A DNA stretch of 64,000 bases from Facklamia sp050409585 (GCF_050409585.1 NZ_JBNUPE010000003.1:116696-180695); one strand, 5' to 3'. Positions 16,474 through 26,994 are shown, counted from the first letter of the stretch. Program-made: numbers and translations. The notes: a model not told the origin generated them from the letters alone.

Positions 16474-17421
16474 CTACTTTCTAAAATTTGGTTTATAAAA
16501 ACTACGACGATCCAATGGGAAAATTTGAGCACTTTCTTGACCTTCTTGTGTCTTATCTAAAACAGACAAAATCATATTAACAGTAGCATCTAAATTATCA
16601 ATATGGTGAAGAATTTCTGCTTCAAGAATACGCGGTTGAACAGGACTACCATATTCCAATTTACCATGATGTGCTAGTACAACGTGCTTTAATAAAACAA
16701 CGGCTTCTTTATTAGGATCAATACCAATTTGTTGACATACTTGTTCAATCATTTCTGACATAATGACGATATGACCTAACATTTTACCTTTAAAAGTATA
16801 TTCGGTTGAGATAGCTCCAGATAGTTCAATTGTTTTGCCGATATCGTGAAGTATCAGTCCACCAATAAGTAGGCTAGAATTTATTTGCGGATAGATAGCC
16901 AAAAGTGCTCTAGCAATTTTCAACATAGAAACAGTATGATAACTTAAACCGCCTGCCATTGCATGATGGTTTCTTTTAGCAGCTGGATAGCTGTAAAAAG
17001 CTTCTTCATGTTCACTCAAAATTTTTCGCACAATTCGATTAATATTCGGTTCTTGAATGAGAAATAAAGCGTCATTAATCTGTTCTTTTATATCATCAAT
17101 TTTCATAGAAATTCGTTCAACATAAAGTGTTGGATCGTTGGGTTCTCCTTCTTCAGCTAAACGAAGTGCTTTAATTTTTACTTGAGGACTTCCTTGATAA
17201 GTATCCCGATTAGCTCTCAGAAAAACAACCTTACCGACTTGGAATTTGTTAATTTCTTCTTCAGTAGCAGACCAATACATACCATCCATGGATCCAGAAC
17301 GGTCTTGAAAACGGAAGGCAATAAATGGTTTGCCATTTCTAGCGGTTCTCACATCTGCTGCTTTAATAAGAACATAAATTCCAAATTCGTCTCCTTCATT
17401 AATCTCATATAATAAACTCAT
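16474..17421 (-). CDS. yhaM: 3'-5' exoribonuclease YhaM
   Basis: 315 residues with an N-terminal OB-fold nucleic-acid-binding domain (about 1-90, DVRTARNGKPFIAFRFQDRSG) and a C-terminal HD phosphohydrolase domain. Metal ligands are visible in YHTVSM (about residue 161), ILHDIGKT (about 190) and LAHHGKLEYGSPV (about 249). YhaM degrades RNA and single-stranded DNA from the 3' end with Mn2+ or Co2+. It follows yhaN directly, its start codon adjoining the yhaN stop, as in Bacillus and relatives. Confidence 0.95.
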   Translation of the reverse strand: MSLLYEINEGDEFGIYVLIKAADVRTARNGKPFIAFRFQDRSGSMDGMYWSATEEEINKFQVGKVVFLRANRDTYQGSPQVKIKALRLAEEGEPNDPTLYVERISMKIDDIKEQINDALFLIQEPNINRIVRKILSEHEEAFYSYPAAKRNHHAMAGGLSYHTVSMLKIARALLAIYPQINSSLLIGGLILHDIGKTIELSGAISTEYTFKGKMLGHIVIMSEMIEQVCQQIGIDPNKEAVVLLKHVVLAHHGKLEYGSPVQPRILEAEILHHIDNLDATVNMILSVLDKTQEGQESAQIFPLDRRSFYKPNFRK

Positions 17422-20241
17422 TTAGCTCTCCTCCTGGGTTGAATTCGTTTCTATTAGCTCGTCTAAGTTAATCATCGAATCAATCGCTAATGTATCCGCA
17501 GCCATTTGATCAAAAGTAAAGAATAAAACTTGATGATTTTGACTGATGGTCTCTAAAACTTTATACATGCTTGCTTTACGTATTTCGTCGAAGTTCACAA
17601 AAGCATCGTCGATTATGATAGGCATTGATACCATTGAAGAGGCATTCACTATAAAAGCTAAACGTAGAGCGACATATAATTGCTCCAAGGTTCCTTGCGA
17701 AAGTTCATGAGGTGAAAACAGCACATCTGAAAACTGTTTAACTTTGATTCCAGTTTTATTCAATTTAATTTGATCATAACGCCCATAAGTTAATTTAGAA
17801 AAAATTTCATTAGCCATTTTATTCATTTCAGGAATCGGACTATCCATTCCTTGTCTTAATGTTTGATAGATTAAATCGACAGCAATTTTTTTCTTACTCC
17901 ACTCTTGAACATATTTAATGATTTCTGCTTTCTTATCTTCCAGTTTTTGTTGTAAGACTTGATAACTTCCATCTTGCTCAAGCTGATTTAAAGCCACTTC
18001 AATATTTGCACGCTGATATTGATGAGGTTGTACACGACTTTTATTAAGCGTTAATTCATTTTGAACCTTATTATATTGATTGATTAATGACTGTTTACTT
18101 TCGATAGCTGACATCTCATTTTCATAACCTCTAATCTGCTCACTATACAAGTGACGTTTTTCTTTGAGTTGCTGAATTTGATTATTGGCTTGAACTTTTT
18201 GTCTAAAGTCAACTTGGTCAAAGGAGTTTGTTGATTGATAAATTGATTCAATGATTTCTTGCTGCTCTTGTAGATGTTTTTTCTCTTGAGCAATGATATC
18301 TTGAGCATTTCTTATACGTTCCTCCATCGCTTTACCACGTTCCACTTGACGGGCGATTGAAACTTCAGTTTCTTCAACGTGGTGTATAAGAACCTTGATA
18401 CTTTGATCTCCCAAAGGAAAACGCTCAAGTAGTGGAGCGATTTGTTTGCGCCATTTGGCAATCTCGACATTGAGGTCATTTCGCTCTTCTTCATATTGTT
18501 GACGAATTGTTTCAGCTTGAAAGTACTCTTTAACCGGATTCGATTTAAGAACAATTTCTGCATCTGCAGTTGGATAAAAGCCTAAGGCAACTAACCATCG
18601 TTGCTGCTCTTGTCTTTTTCTGACTAAGTTTTCTTCAACCGATCGAAGATTGGCTTCTCGTTGATTGATGTCTTGACCTAGTTCTTGACTTCTATCTTGA
18701 TAATGGCGCTCTTTTCTTTGTAATTCAGCCATTTTCTCAATTGCTGGAGAGGAATGAAATTTCTTTTTATATTTTAGATGCTCAAAGAAGACATAAGCGG
18801 TTGAAAGTATACCTAATCCGATTAAAATCAAAGCAATCCAACGGAAATTCGCCCCTGTCTGATTAAGTAAATGATAAATACCCATTGCTAGTCCTAAAAT
18901 GATTGAAAGAGCCCCTATAAGATAATGCCTAATATTTGTAGCTTGTTGTAATTGAGCTCTTTCATTCATACGCATACTTTCTAGTTTTGCGTGCTGCTGT
19001 CTAACTGTGACAGAGTAGGTTTGCAATTCTTTTCGCTGATCTAGGAAAACTTTTCTCTCTGCTTGAATAGAATCTTTTTGTCCTTCAAAATCATCTATGG
19101 CCGCTTGAATTTCGTAACCTTGCTCGATTTCACGGTCAAACTCTGAGGACTTCTTTACTTTTTCAGGATAAAACTGTCCTTCACGAGCCAGTCGAGCCAT
19201 AGTATTGGTTTGTTCTTGAATTCTTTCTAAAACGTGTTCTAAACGTAAATCCACCTTTTTAATATGGGCGGTATCACTTGACCATTGTCTCCTTTGGTCT
19301 TCGTGGTTTTTTCCCCAATTTAGACGGGTTAGGGTACTCATTTCATTGTTTAAATTGTGAATACGCTCTTGCATTTGTTGTATAGTCTTTTGACTATCAT
19401 TTTTGGTCCGAACAGCCTCTTCTAATTTTTCTGGCATATCCTTATCCATTTTAGTAAAAACTAATTGCTCTAACTCTCTTTGAGCGACGAGGTCTTTTTG
19501 ATAAATATCAAACCTTGTCATCAACTGATCCAATTGTCTTTGCTTTTCTTCTAAATCATGAATAGACTGATTAAGGGCTTCAATTTGATCTATTTCAGCT
19601 TGCTGTTGGTCGAACAGGTCATCATACTTCGCCATATTTTGCTTCATTTTCTCAATGGATTGACTAAGTTCTTCAAATTCCAATAACGCTTGATTAAGTT
19701 TAGGATTTTTCCCCTTTAATTTATAAAGTTGCCCCAGATCTTTTTCGAAATATTTAGCCACAGAAAGAAATTTATCTGATCCAACCGTTCCGATTGATAG
19801 GAAATAATCACCCAATTTTTCTGCATCAACATTTGACAGTTCCTGCAAATTTTGCAGTGAAAAGGCATAAAAGGAGTCAAAGAGGTTTTCATCTAATCCA
19901 CTTAAGATTTGATCTAACACTAGTTGTTCAAGCTCATGCCCTTTTGTATCTGTTAAAGTTAGACCTCTATTAGTTCTTTCCACCCAAATATCTCCATGGC
20001 TAGTTTCTTTTAAAAGAATTCTGCCCCCATATACTTCACTAAGTTTGGGTTCATAGCGATTAATTTGATTGACCCGTCGATGTTTAGAAGGAAATCCGAA
20101 AAGAATACTTCGAATAAAAGATTGGAGTGTTGATTTCCCAGCTTCGTTCTGACCAAAAATCAACTGTAATTGATCATCTAAATCAAAGCGTTGATTAACC
20201 CATTTACCGTATCCATAGATATCAAGGGTGCTAATCTTCAC
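17422..20241 (-). CDS. yhaN: Membrane-associated SMC-like ATPase YhaN
   Basis: 939 residues from the GTG at 20239-20241, chosen because AGGAGG lies nine bases upstream and the product then starts MKISTLDIYGYGKW like other family members. It has an N-terminal AAA domain with Walker A FGQNEAGKST, long coiled coils (about 180-420 and 490-760), and a C-terminal half with signature LSQGTLEQLY and Walker B PIIIDDAFVNFD. Two hydrophobic segments in the middle (LIGALSIILGLAMGIYHLL and WIALILIGLGILSTAYVFF) indicate membrane attachment. It is the SbcC-like partner of the YhaO nuclease subunit; the pair is thought to process DNA ends. Overlaps yhaO by 11 bases. Confidence 0.9.
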   Translation of the reverse strand: MKISTLDIYGYGKWVNQRFDLDDQLQLIFGQNEAGKSTLQSFIRSILFGFPSKHRRVNQINRYEPKLSEVYGGRILLKETSHGDIWVERTNRGLTLTDTKGHELEQLVLDQILSGLDENLFDSFYAFSLQNLQELSNVDAEKLGDYFLSIGTVGSDKFLSVAKYFEKDLGQLYKLKGKNPKLNQALLEFEELSQSIEKMKQNMAKYDDLFDQQQAEIDQIEALNQSIHDLEEKQRQLDQLMTRFDIYQKDLVAQRELEQLVFTKMDKDMPEKLEEAVRTKNDSQKTIQQMQERIHNLNNEMSTLTRLNWGKNHEDQRRQWSSDTAHIKKVDLRLEHVLERIQEQTNTMARLAREGQFYPEKVKKSSEFDREIEQGYEIQAAIDDFEGQKDSIQAERKVFLDQRKELQTYSVTVRQQHAKLESMRMNERAQLQQATNIRHYLIGALSIILGLAMGIYHLLNQTGANFRWIALILIGLGILSTAYVFFEHLKYKKKFHSSPAIEKMAELQRKERHYQDRSQELGQDINQREANLRSVEENLVRKRQEQQRWLVALGFYPTADAEIVLKSNPVKEYFQAETIRQQYEEERNDLNVEIAKWRKQIAPLLERFPLGDQSIKVLIHHVEETEVSIARQVERGKAMEERIRNAQDIIAQEKKHLQEQQEIIESIYQSTNSFDQVDFRQKVQANNQIQQLKEKRHLYSEQIRGYENEMSAIESKQSLINQYNKVQNELTLNKSRVQPHQYQRANIEVALNQLEQDGSYQVLQQKLEDKKAEIIKYVQEWSKKKIAVDLIYQTLRQGMDSPIPEMNKMANEIFSKLTYGRYDQIKLNKTGIKVKQFSDVLFSPHELSQGTLEQLYVALRLAFIVNASSMVSMPIIIDDAFVNFDEIRKASMYKVLETISQNHQVLFFTFDQMAADTLAIDSMINLDELIETNSTQEES

Positions 20242-21499
20242 TATCAATCGCCTCCTTAAATTCAAATCCGATTGCTTGAATCATTAACTCTTGTGCCGAT
20301 CGAATAGATTCCTTCTTCAATTCTTCATCCAATGATAAATCTGACATCCTTTGCTTAATAATTGGGTGGTCAAATAATTCTGCTAGACTTTCATGATATG
20401 CTTTACCTTCTTGCATATCTTGACAAGCCGCTTGGAAGCTAGTTTTTAATGTTTTATCATATTCGAAGGCATCTAATACCATTTGACGCTCAAGCTTTAC
20501 CCTAACAATAATCGCGAATTTTTCGATCGACTGGGGTTCAGTGAGTATCGATTCAACCTCACCTTTTTCAATTTGTTCTTGTATATCGATTGGCAAACGT
20601 TGTGCATTTTTTAAAGTTAAAGAAATAATCTTCGAAGGTAGGCCCTTATCAACCTCATCTTTAAAGTTATTGACTAAGGATTCTATCGCCCATAACAAAT
20701 CATTAACTTGCCAGTTTTCCTGACACTCTATGATTTCATCTCTCCATTCAATTTCAGCTAAATGAATAAATTCAGATTTTACCTTTTGATCGACTTCTAA
20801 GGTGACTAAATAGGCTCCCTTGTCGCCAATCTCCAGGCGATTTCTACCTTGAGGACTACCAGCATATTGAATAAGCGGGAATGTGGATAAAGTATTTGCC
20901 TGATGGATATGTCCAAGAGCCCAGTAATCATAATTTTTTGAGATTAGTTGCTCCAATGTAAAAGGAGCATAATTTCCCTTTTGCGTCTTACTTAACAATT
21001 CCCCATGATATAAACCTACGGTAAAGTCCGTTTCATTGTTTTTTACAGGGAATTCTTGGGCCTTGGACTCATGAATCCAACGTTTATTATAAGAAAAACC
21101 ATAGAAGCGACAAGTTTGATTATCATTTGTCTTTATATCGATATGGTCAATCGACTCATCTTTAAAGACGTAAACATTTTCAGGATATTGCATCAGTAAG
21201 CGTTGGTTATTAAGAAAGTCATGATTCCCATGACAAATAACCACTGGGATTTCTGCTGCTTTCAGTCGTTCTAATTCTTTTAAAAAAGCATGTTGAGCAT
21301 AAATTGTTTGTTTTTGAGTGTCATAAATATCTCCTGCAATAACAACAGCGTCTACATCTTCTTTAATAGCGTATGAAACGCCTCGATGGAATGCCTTATA
21401 TGGAGCTTGGATTAGAACTTCTTGTAAGCTAGGGTATTGTTTTTGCATTCCAGCAAAGGGGCTATCTAAATGTAGGTCAGCAAAATGCATGAAACGCAT
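20231..21499 (-). CDS. yhaO: Metallophosphoesterase YhaO (SbcD/Mre11-like)
   Basis: 422 residues. The calcineurin-like phosphoesterase motifs are complete: FADLHLDSPF (residues 6-15), GDIYD (about 57), GNHDF (about 91), YHGELL and GHIHQA (about 195). The rest is a capping and partner-binding region. By analogy with SbcD/Mre11 it should be a DNA nuclease working with the ATPase YhaN; biochemical evidence for YhaO itself is limited. First gene of the yhaO-yhaN-yhaM operon, with ATG at 21497-21499 after a GGAGAG site. Confidence 0.92.
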   Translation of the reverse strand: MRFMHFADLHLDSPFAGMQKQYPSLQEVLIQAPYKAFHRGVSYAIKEDVDAVVIAGDIYDTQKQTIYAQHAFLKELERLKAAEIPVVICHGNHDFLNNQRLLMQYPENVYVFKDESIDHIDIKTNDNQTCRFYGFSYNKRWIHESKAQEFPVKNNETDFTVGLYHGELLSKTQKGNYAPFTLEQLISKNYDYWALGHIHQANTLSTFPLIQYAGSPQGRNRLEIGDKGAYLVTLEVDQKVKSEFIHLAEIEWRDEIIECQENWQVNDLLWAIESLVNNFKDEVDKGLPSKIISLTLKNAQRLPIDIQEQIEKGEVESILTEPQSIEKFAIIVRVKLERQMVLDAFEYDKTLKTSFQAACQDMQEGKAYHESLAELFDHPIIKQRMSDLSLDEELKKESIRSAQELMIQAIGFEFKEAIDSED

Positions 21500-21595
21500 C
21501 TCGGTCTCCTCTCTCCAAAATAATTGGTTGATAAAAGCAACTGAAAGAACCTCGAAAGATAATTGTTCGATGGCTTCCAGTTGCCAAATTCAAAT

Positions 21596-21940
21596 TTATT
21601 CAGTTGGCGCTTGATATAAGTCTTGTAGTGGCTTGGTAATAATTTGATTGATTTCTTCCATTAGAAATCCGAGTTGTTGTTCGTTTTCCATTAACTTCTT
21701 AATTGAAGGGTTTTCCATTACTTTTGCATACAAGTTTTGAACTTCTGTGATTTTCTCTTCACTCGGCTGTTCAGTCATTGTCTGAAGTGACTGTGAGACC
21801 TGACGAAACTCTTCAAACAACTGATTGCTTTCAGGATCTTTCTTTATTTCTTCGAGTGCCGATTTTACATTCAAATAAGCTGGCAACTGTCGTAATTCGC
21901 GTTCTAAAGTGTTAGCTGTATCATAAATATTAATGTTCAT
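21596..21940 (-). CDS. yheA: YheA/UPF0342 family protein (YlbF/YmcA-like)
   Basis: 114 residues from the ATG at 21938-21940 (GAGGTTATT before it); a longer frame begins 11 codons earlier without a ribosome site. It is an all-helical soluble protein with the family patterns NIYDTANTLERELRQLP, FEEFRQVSQSLQ and MENEQQLGFLMEEINQIITKPLQDLY. It is related to the YlbF/YmcA proteins that modulate RNase Y in Bacillus; UPF0342 itself is uncharacterised. It lies about 95 bases upstream of yhaO, on the same strand, which matches its usual neighbourhood. Confidence 0.88.
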   Translation of the reverse strand: MNINIYDTANTLERELRQLPAYLNVKSALEEIKKDPESNQLFEEFRQVSQSLQTMTEQPSEEKITEVQNLYAKVMENPSIKKLMENEQQLGFLMEEINQIITKPLQDLYQAPTE

Positions 21941-22003
21941 AATAACCTCATTTCTATATGATAATAGTATCAATTTTTAGTCTTTTTTTCAATCAAACTG
22001 AGG

Positions 22004-22034
22004 TGAAAGCACCCATTTTTATTGGGCGTTTTTT
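22004..22034 (-). terminator. Possible terminator after the penicillin-binding protein gene
   Basis: Hairpin GCxCCCA / TGGGxGC immediately after the stop codon. The T-run is better on the plus strand (TTTTTT) than on the minus strand (only TTT), so efficiency on the minus strand is uncertain. Confidence 0.4.
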
Positions 22035-24159
22035 AAATGGGTAGGTCTAAGTTTTCGATCCAATTGATAACCTCTTGTGTTTTTTCACTACTAAAAGATT
22101 TAACCTTTTCCCATAGATTACTTCCGTTCTCTTTAAGTGTTGAAAAAAGTTCTCCGTCAAAGTTGAAATCAACATTTTCCAACCAATCACCACCCATTTT
22201 ACCATTGGTATCTGCTTCCATTTGCGAAGCGTAGCTGACATCAAATGGTGTTTGTGGCGAGTATGCCATCATGTAAGAAGTTTGACTATTAAATAATCTC
22301 CCCATGCCAGTTGGCATAATTTCATCCAAATTAGCACTTTCTACGTCATCCAGACCAATCCATGTCGCTATCGCAAAATCTGGGGTATAACCAACCATCC
22401 AACGGTCTCGCGTTTGGGTTGAACCGTCTGATACTTCAGTTGTTCCTGTTTTACCAGCAATCAAACCTGTATTAGGGCCTGCGCCATATCCAGTACCATT
22501 GCCACCATATGTATCTAACATCATGCTGGTCATATCTGCGGCAATCGTTTTGGTCATGATTAAGTGACGTTTAGGTTTTTCGTTATCATATACAACTTTC
22601 CCAGAAATATCTTCAATTCGTCGAATAAAGTAAGATTCATTTCTTATTCCCTTATTAGCAAAAGTCGCATAAGCTGAGGCTAATTGCACAGGGCTTACTC
22701 CTGTCGAAAAAGCCCCTAAGGCCAAGGTCAACTGCTGGTCTTGTTGGGGAACTTCAATACCAAATTGATGCAGTTTATCGACTGCGGTTTGAATTCCTAA
22801 TTTATCTAGTAAATAAACAGCGGATGTATTTTTACTTTGTGATAAAGCATAGTATAAGGGGACTTCTCCTCTAGGATCCGTTTGACGATTAAAGTTTTCT
22901 GGAGCAAATTGATCCTTACCATAAGCCTTAACAACATCAGGAACCATCGAATGCATATTAAATCCATTCTCAAGAGCTGGTAAATAAACTGCTAAGGGCT
23001 TAATGGTCGATCCAGGAGCACGATACATATCGCTAGCACGGTTAAAGCCGCGATAGACATATTCTCCTCTTCCTCCATAAATTGCCATAATTCCCCCAGT
23101 ACGAGTATCAACTATCGCACTTGCGCTTTGAACAATCGGCGCATCATATGCCCCATCATTAAATAAATAAGCATTCTCTTGATAAGCGTTATTAAGACCT
23201 TGTTGAGCATTGATATCTAAATTAGTATAAATTCGATAGCCCTTGGACATAAGGTCTTCTTCAGGGATGTTTACCTTACGAATAGCTTCATTGATCACCG
23301 CATCAAAGTAAAATGGATATTCATGTCCAGAACTGGCTGGAACATAATTGTCTAAAAGAGGTATAGACATTGCTTTGTAATCCTCTGCGTTAGAAAATGA
23401 GATAACCCCTTCATCAGCCAAAAGATCAGCAATGACATTTCGTCGGTCAATAGCTGCTTGATAATCATCAATTGGATTATATAAGGAAGGACCTTTTAAG
23501 ATACCGGTTAGAACCATTGATTGATTCTGATCTAATTGGTAAGCATTAATGCCAAAGTATTTTTGAGCCGCATCTTGAATGCCCCAGACTCCATTACCAA
23601 AGTAGGCATTGTTTAAATACATTTCAAGAATTTGATCTTTTGAATAAGTTTTCTCAATTTCAAGTGCTAGAAACAATTCTTTTAATTTACGTTGAAAAGT
23701 TTGATCCAAGCTGAGAAAAGCATTTTTAGCTAATTGCTGTGTTAAGGTGGAGCCTCCCCCACCAGAAGTATTGCGATTAATAACTAAACGCAAAAACGCT
23801 CGACCAATTCCAATTGTATCGAATCCATTGTGATCATAAAAGCGCTTGTCTTCAGTTTTAACAACTGTTTCTTGCATTAAGGGAGATATCTCATCTAAGG
23901 TCACATAGCTTCCTTTTTGCGATAAGAGTGTACCTACATATTGATCTTGTTTGTCATAGATTTCTGTTTTTGTTTGCAGGGAATCTTGCAGTTGTTTAAC
24001 ATCAGTCGTTTTCGCAATAAAAACTAAATAAGAGGTTAAGAATAAGGTAAGTGATAAAGCAATAAACACTAACCACTTCCATCCTCGGTAATAGCGCCAA
24101 ATATTTTTGATCCCTTGAAATATTTTATGTTTACTCGATTGCATTTTAAATTTCTCCAT
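22033..24159 (-). CDS. Class A penicillin-binding protein (PBP1A-type transglycosylase/transpeptidase)
   Basis: 708 residues: short basic cytoplasmic tail, one transmembrane anchor (about residues 31-51, WLVFIALSLTLFLTSYLVF), a GT51 glycosyltransferase domain with EDKRFYDHNGFD and GGSTLTQQLAKNAFL, and a penicillin-binding transpeptidase domain with the serine motif GSTIKP, the SxN motif SQSKNTSA and KTG in AGKTGTTEVSDG. It polymerises and cross-links peptidoglycan outside the membrane. Length and motif set match PBP1A; it is not the moderate-length PBP2A or monofunctional type. ATG at 24157-24159 with AGGTGA upstream. Confidence 0.93.
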   Translation of the reverse strand: MEKFKMQSSKHKIFQGIKNIWRYYRGWKWLVFIALSLTLFLTSYLVFIAKTTDVKQLQDSLQTKTEIYDKQDQYVGTLLSQKGSYVTLDEISPLMQETVVKTEDKRFYDHNGFDTIGIGRAFLRLVINRNTSGGGGSTLTQQLAKNAFLSLDQTFQRKLKELFLALEIEKTYSKDQILEMYLNNAYFGNGVWGIQDAAQKYFGINAYQLDQNQSMVLTGILKGPSLYNPIDDYQAAIDRRNVIADLLADEGVISFSNAEDYKAMSIPLLDNYVPASSGHEYPFYFDAVINEAIRKVNIPEEDLMSKGYRIYTNLDINAQQGLNNAYQENAYLFNDGAYDAPIVQSASAIVDTRTGGIMAIYGGRGEYVYRGFNRASDMYRAPGSTIKPLAVYLPALENGFNMHSMVPDVVKAYGKDQFAPENFNRQTDPRGEVPLYYALSQSKNTSAVYLLDKLGIQTAVDKLHQFGIEVPQQDQQLTLALGAFSTGVSPVQLASAYATFANKGIRNESYFIRRIEDISGKVVYDNEKPKRHLIMTKTIAADMTSMMLDTYGGNGTGYGAGPNTGLIAGKTGTTEVSDGSTQTRDRWMVGYTPDFAIATWIGLDDVESANLDEIMPTGMGRLFNSQTSYMMAYSPQTPFDVSYASQMEADTNGKMGGDWLENVDFNFDGELFSTLKENGSNLWEKVKSFSSEKTQEVINWIENLDLPI

Positions 24160-24377
24160 TTAATCATTCACCTACTTTGTTAATTCTATCCTAGACAGAA
24201 TTATATCGACCGCCTTCCAACTAAAGGCCGAGGTCAATCTTTTTATTAAATTATACTAAATGATTAAGAAAATTTATGAAAGATTGTATGACTTTTGCCT
24301 AAGTATTCAAATAGCCATCTAACTGATGTCTCAATGAAACATTTTTAGAAGGCTAATAATTGAAAATTAATTAAATT

Positions 24378-25829
24378 CTATAAATTGACAGATGTATTTA
24401 AAAGTTCATCATAAACAGCTTTATATGCTTTAGCAGGTGCAGTCCAAGAGAAATCTTTACCCATGGCTTGCTTCACTAACTTCTGCCAAACTTCCTTTTG
24501 ATTAATAAAAATATCTAAGGCCATATTAATGGTAAAAAGTAAATTGTCGCGGTTAAAACCTTTAAATGAAAAACCGGTTCCCTGGCCAGTATATTTATTA
24601 TAAGCTTCGACAGTATCTTTTAAGCCTCCTATCTCATGCACCAGAGGCAGTGTGCCATAGCGCATGGCAATCATTTGCGAGAGACCACAAGGTTCAAAAG
24701 CAGATGGCATCAAGAAAATATCGCTGGCAGCATATATTTGCTGAGCCAGTCCAAGATCAAATTGAATGCAAGCTCTCAGTTGATCAGGGTATTTCTGCTC
24801 GAAATAGCGAAATGAATCTTCAAAGTGTTGGTCTCCAGTACCTAAAATAACCATTTGAACATTTTGTTGCAGTAAATCATCCATAATTTGCTCAACTAAT
24901 TGCAAACCTTTTTGGTCTGTCAGCCGGCTGACGATTCCAATTAAAGGGATCTGATTATCTTGTTTAAGAGTAAGTTGCCTTTGAAGGTAGCTTTTTACTT
25001 TAGCTTTGTTTGAAAGATCTGATTGATCATAATGATAAGGCAAATAACTGTCTGTCTTGGGATTATTGATTTCTAGATCGATTCCATTAATAATTCCTTT
25101 AAGTTTCCATTCATTTCGCCTTAATACTGCATCTAAACCTTCACCAAATTCTGGAGTTAATATTTCTTGAGCGTAGGTCGGACTGACCGTTGTTACTCGA
25201 TCGGCAAAGTTAATACCACCCTTAAGGTAATTCATATTGTTGTGGTACTTTAAACCATCGTCGGTAAAGGTATTAAAGCCAGTGCCAAAGACATTCGAAA
25301 GCATGGATGCATCATAAATCCCTTGAAAACGTAAATTGTGAATAGTGAGTACTTTTCGAATATTTTTTAAGGATTCCTTCCAGTGATAACGATCGATTAA
25401 AAGAGCGGGTATCATAGCCGTTTGCCAATCATTGCAATGAATAATTTCTGGTATCCAATTAATTACTTCCAGCATTTCAATGATAGCAGTTGAAAAATAG
25501 GCAAAGCGTTCGCCATCATCCCATTCTCCATATAAAGAAGCGCGATCAAAATAAGCCAAATTATCAATGAAGTAATAGGTTACTCCATGGTCCTTCAATT
25601 GCTTAATTCCACAGTAGACATTTCGTTGCCCCAGTTGGAAACGAAAATGCGCAATTTCTTCTAGCTGTTGCGCATATTCATTAGCCATTTGACTATAGAA
25701 AGGGAGCACCACACGAACATCAAGCTCGGGTTCCTTCGCTAACTCTTTTGGCAATGCAGAAGCGACATCTCCTAGACCTCCTGTTTTAAAGAAAGGAGCC
25801 GCTTCAGCTGAGGCATAAAGTATTTTCAT
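24378..25829 (-). CDS. glgA: Glycogen synthase (ADP-glucose glucosyltransferase) GlgA
   Basis: 483 residues, a GT5 family retaining glucosyltransferase. The N-terminal KTGGLGD motif (residues 16-22) binds ADP-glucose; the C-terminal domain has SAFEPCGLSQMIAMRYGTLPLV (split here: catalytic Glu in FEPCGL) and EIGGLKDTV. It extends alpha-1,4-glucan chains from ADP-glucose. Last gene of the glgB-glgC-glgD-glgA operon, 10 bases after glgD; no glgP phosphorylase gene follows, the next gene being the penicillin-binding protein. Confidence 0.96.
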   Translation of the reverse strand: MKILYASAEAAPFFKTGGLGDVASALPKELAKEPELDVRVVLPFYSQMANEYAQQLEEIAHFRFQLGQRNVYCGIKQLKDHGVTYYFIDNLAYFDRASLYGEWDDGERFAYFSTAIIEMLEVINWIPEIIHCNDWQTAMIPALLIDRYHWKESLKNIRKVLTIHNLRFQGIYDASMLSNVFGTGFNTFTDDGLKYHNNMNYLKGGINFADRVTTVSPTYAQEILTPEFGEGLDAVLRRNEWKLKGIINGIDLEINNPKTDSYLPYHYDQSDLSNKAKVKSYLQRQLTLKQDNQIPLIGIVSRLTDQKGLQLVEQIMDDLLQQNVQMVILGTGDQHFEDSFRYFEQKYPDQLRACIQFDLGLAQQIYAASDIFLMPSAFEPCGLSQMIAMRYGTLPLVHEIGGLKDTVEAYNKYTGQGTGFSFKGFNRDNLLFTINMALDIFINQKEVWQKLVKQAMGKDFSWTAPAKAYKAVYDELLNTSVNL

Positions 25830-25839
25830 TTAAATCCTC

Positions 25840-26994
25840 CTAATCTACCCTTGCATCCACAATTTCATTTTTAGCTTTTACAATTAATTTATCAGGGCGT
25901 CCACGAATCACTGTGCCGGGCTTAACCACGACATTTTTATCTAAAATGGCGTACTCTACTGTGGCTCCCTCTCCAATTTCAACCCCTTGTTGAATAATTG
26001 AATTTCTCACACTAGCATTCTCCCCAATTTGAACTCGCCGATTAATTAAAGAGTCGATTACTTCACCGTAAACGGTCGTTCCAGTTGCTAAAATTGCATT
26101 TCGCACATAGGAACGCTCATGGTAATAGGTTGGAATTCCATTTTTGGATTTGGTACGAACAGCCTGATCCGTATGGAATAAAGCTGCAAAGGATAAATGG
26201 TTTAACATGTCCATATTGGCTTGATAGTAGGCTTCTACCGTATTAATATTTGCGGTATAACCAGTATATTCATAAGGATGAATGCTATAATCCAATAAAT
26301 AAAACTGAATAAGATCATCTATTTCAAGATACTGCTCTTCTCTATCAGCTCGGTCAATTAAAGCTAAAAGAATGTCTACAGATAGAAAATACATATCTAA
26401 GCTGGAACTAACGGATGCAAGAGCGGGTTTTTCTGAGTTAGGTAATAGATCGACGATATTTTTTTCTTCATCAAACGCAACGATGCGTTCGTTGGGATGG
26501 TCCATCCCTATAGTCGATGCAATCACATTTTTATAAACTAAAGTTACATCTTTTTTACTTCTAATATGCGATTGACGTAAGTCATTAATATTTAAATTAG
26601 CGATAATCTTCGATCCAGATACAAAGACATACTTAGCTTTCGATCTTTCTAAGAAGATTCGATGATTATAATAGTAGTCTTCATGGTCGTTCTCTCGATG
26701 ATAACGCGCCTTCCAGTCTTGTTGAGAGAAGGTGAAAATACCTCCTCTAATCCGTGAATCAAGATTCCATGAGGCTCCTGAGCGGATATGATCATACAGA
26801 GAGCGTCCGGACTCACCAATAAACATAGCCACCGATTGAACTTGAGCGTAAGAAAGAGAAGATAAAATAAAATCAATAATGCGATAACGACTCGCAAATG
26901 GCAAAGCTGCGATAGGACGATTATAAGTTAAAGGATAAAGAGGTTGATTGTCTTCTGTTAAATTTAAAATTGCACAAGTCTTATGCTGAACCAT
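25840..26994 (-). CDS. glgD: Glucose-1-phosphate adenylyltransferase regulatory subunit GlgD
   Basis: 384 residues, homologous to GlgC but with the nucleotide-binding loop altered: the AGGxGTRL signature is replaced by ILNLTEDNQPLYPLT, while YRIIDFILSSLS and the C-terminal left-handed beta-helix (RVQIGENASVRNSIIQQGVEIG) are kept. In Firmicutes GlgD is an inactive or weakly active partner that raises GlgC activity in a heterotetramer. Its stop is followed by glgA and its start abuts glgC. Confidence 0.94.
   Translation of the reverse strand: MVQHKTCAILNLTEDNQPLYPLTYNRPIAALPFASRYRIIDFILSSLSYAQVQSVAMFIGESGRSLYDHIRSGASWNLDSRIRGGIFTFSQQDWKARYHRENDHEDYYYNHRIFLERSKAKYVFVSGSKIIANLNINDLRQSHIRSKKDVTLVYKNVIASTIGMDHPNERIVAFDEEKNIVDLLPNSEKPALASVSSSLDMYFLSVDILLALIDRADREEQYLEIDDLIQFYLLDYSIHPYEYTGYTANINTVEAYYQANMDMLNHLSFAALFHTDQAVRTKSKNGIPTYYHERSYVRNAILATGTTVYGEVIDSLINRRVQIGENASVRNSIIQQGVEIGEGATVEYAILDKNVVVKPGTVIRGRPDKLIVKAKNEIVDARVD

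Noticed and set aside
22037..22234. Plus-strand frame antisense to the penicillin-binding protein gene
   Set aside because: Composition is that of a shadow frame and no ribosome site precedes it.
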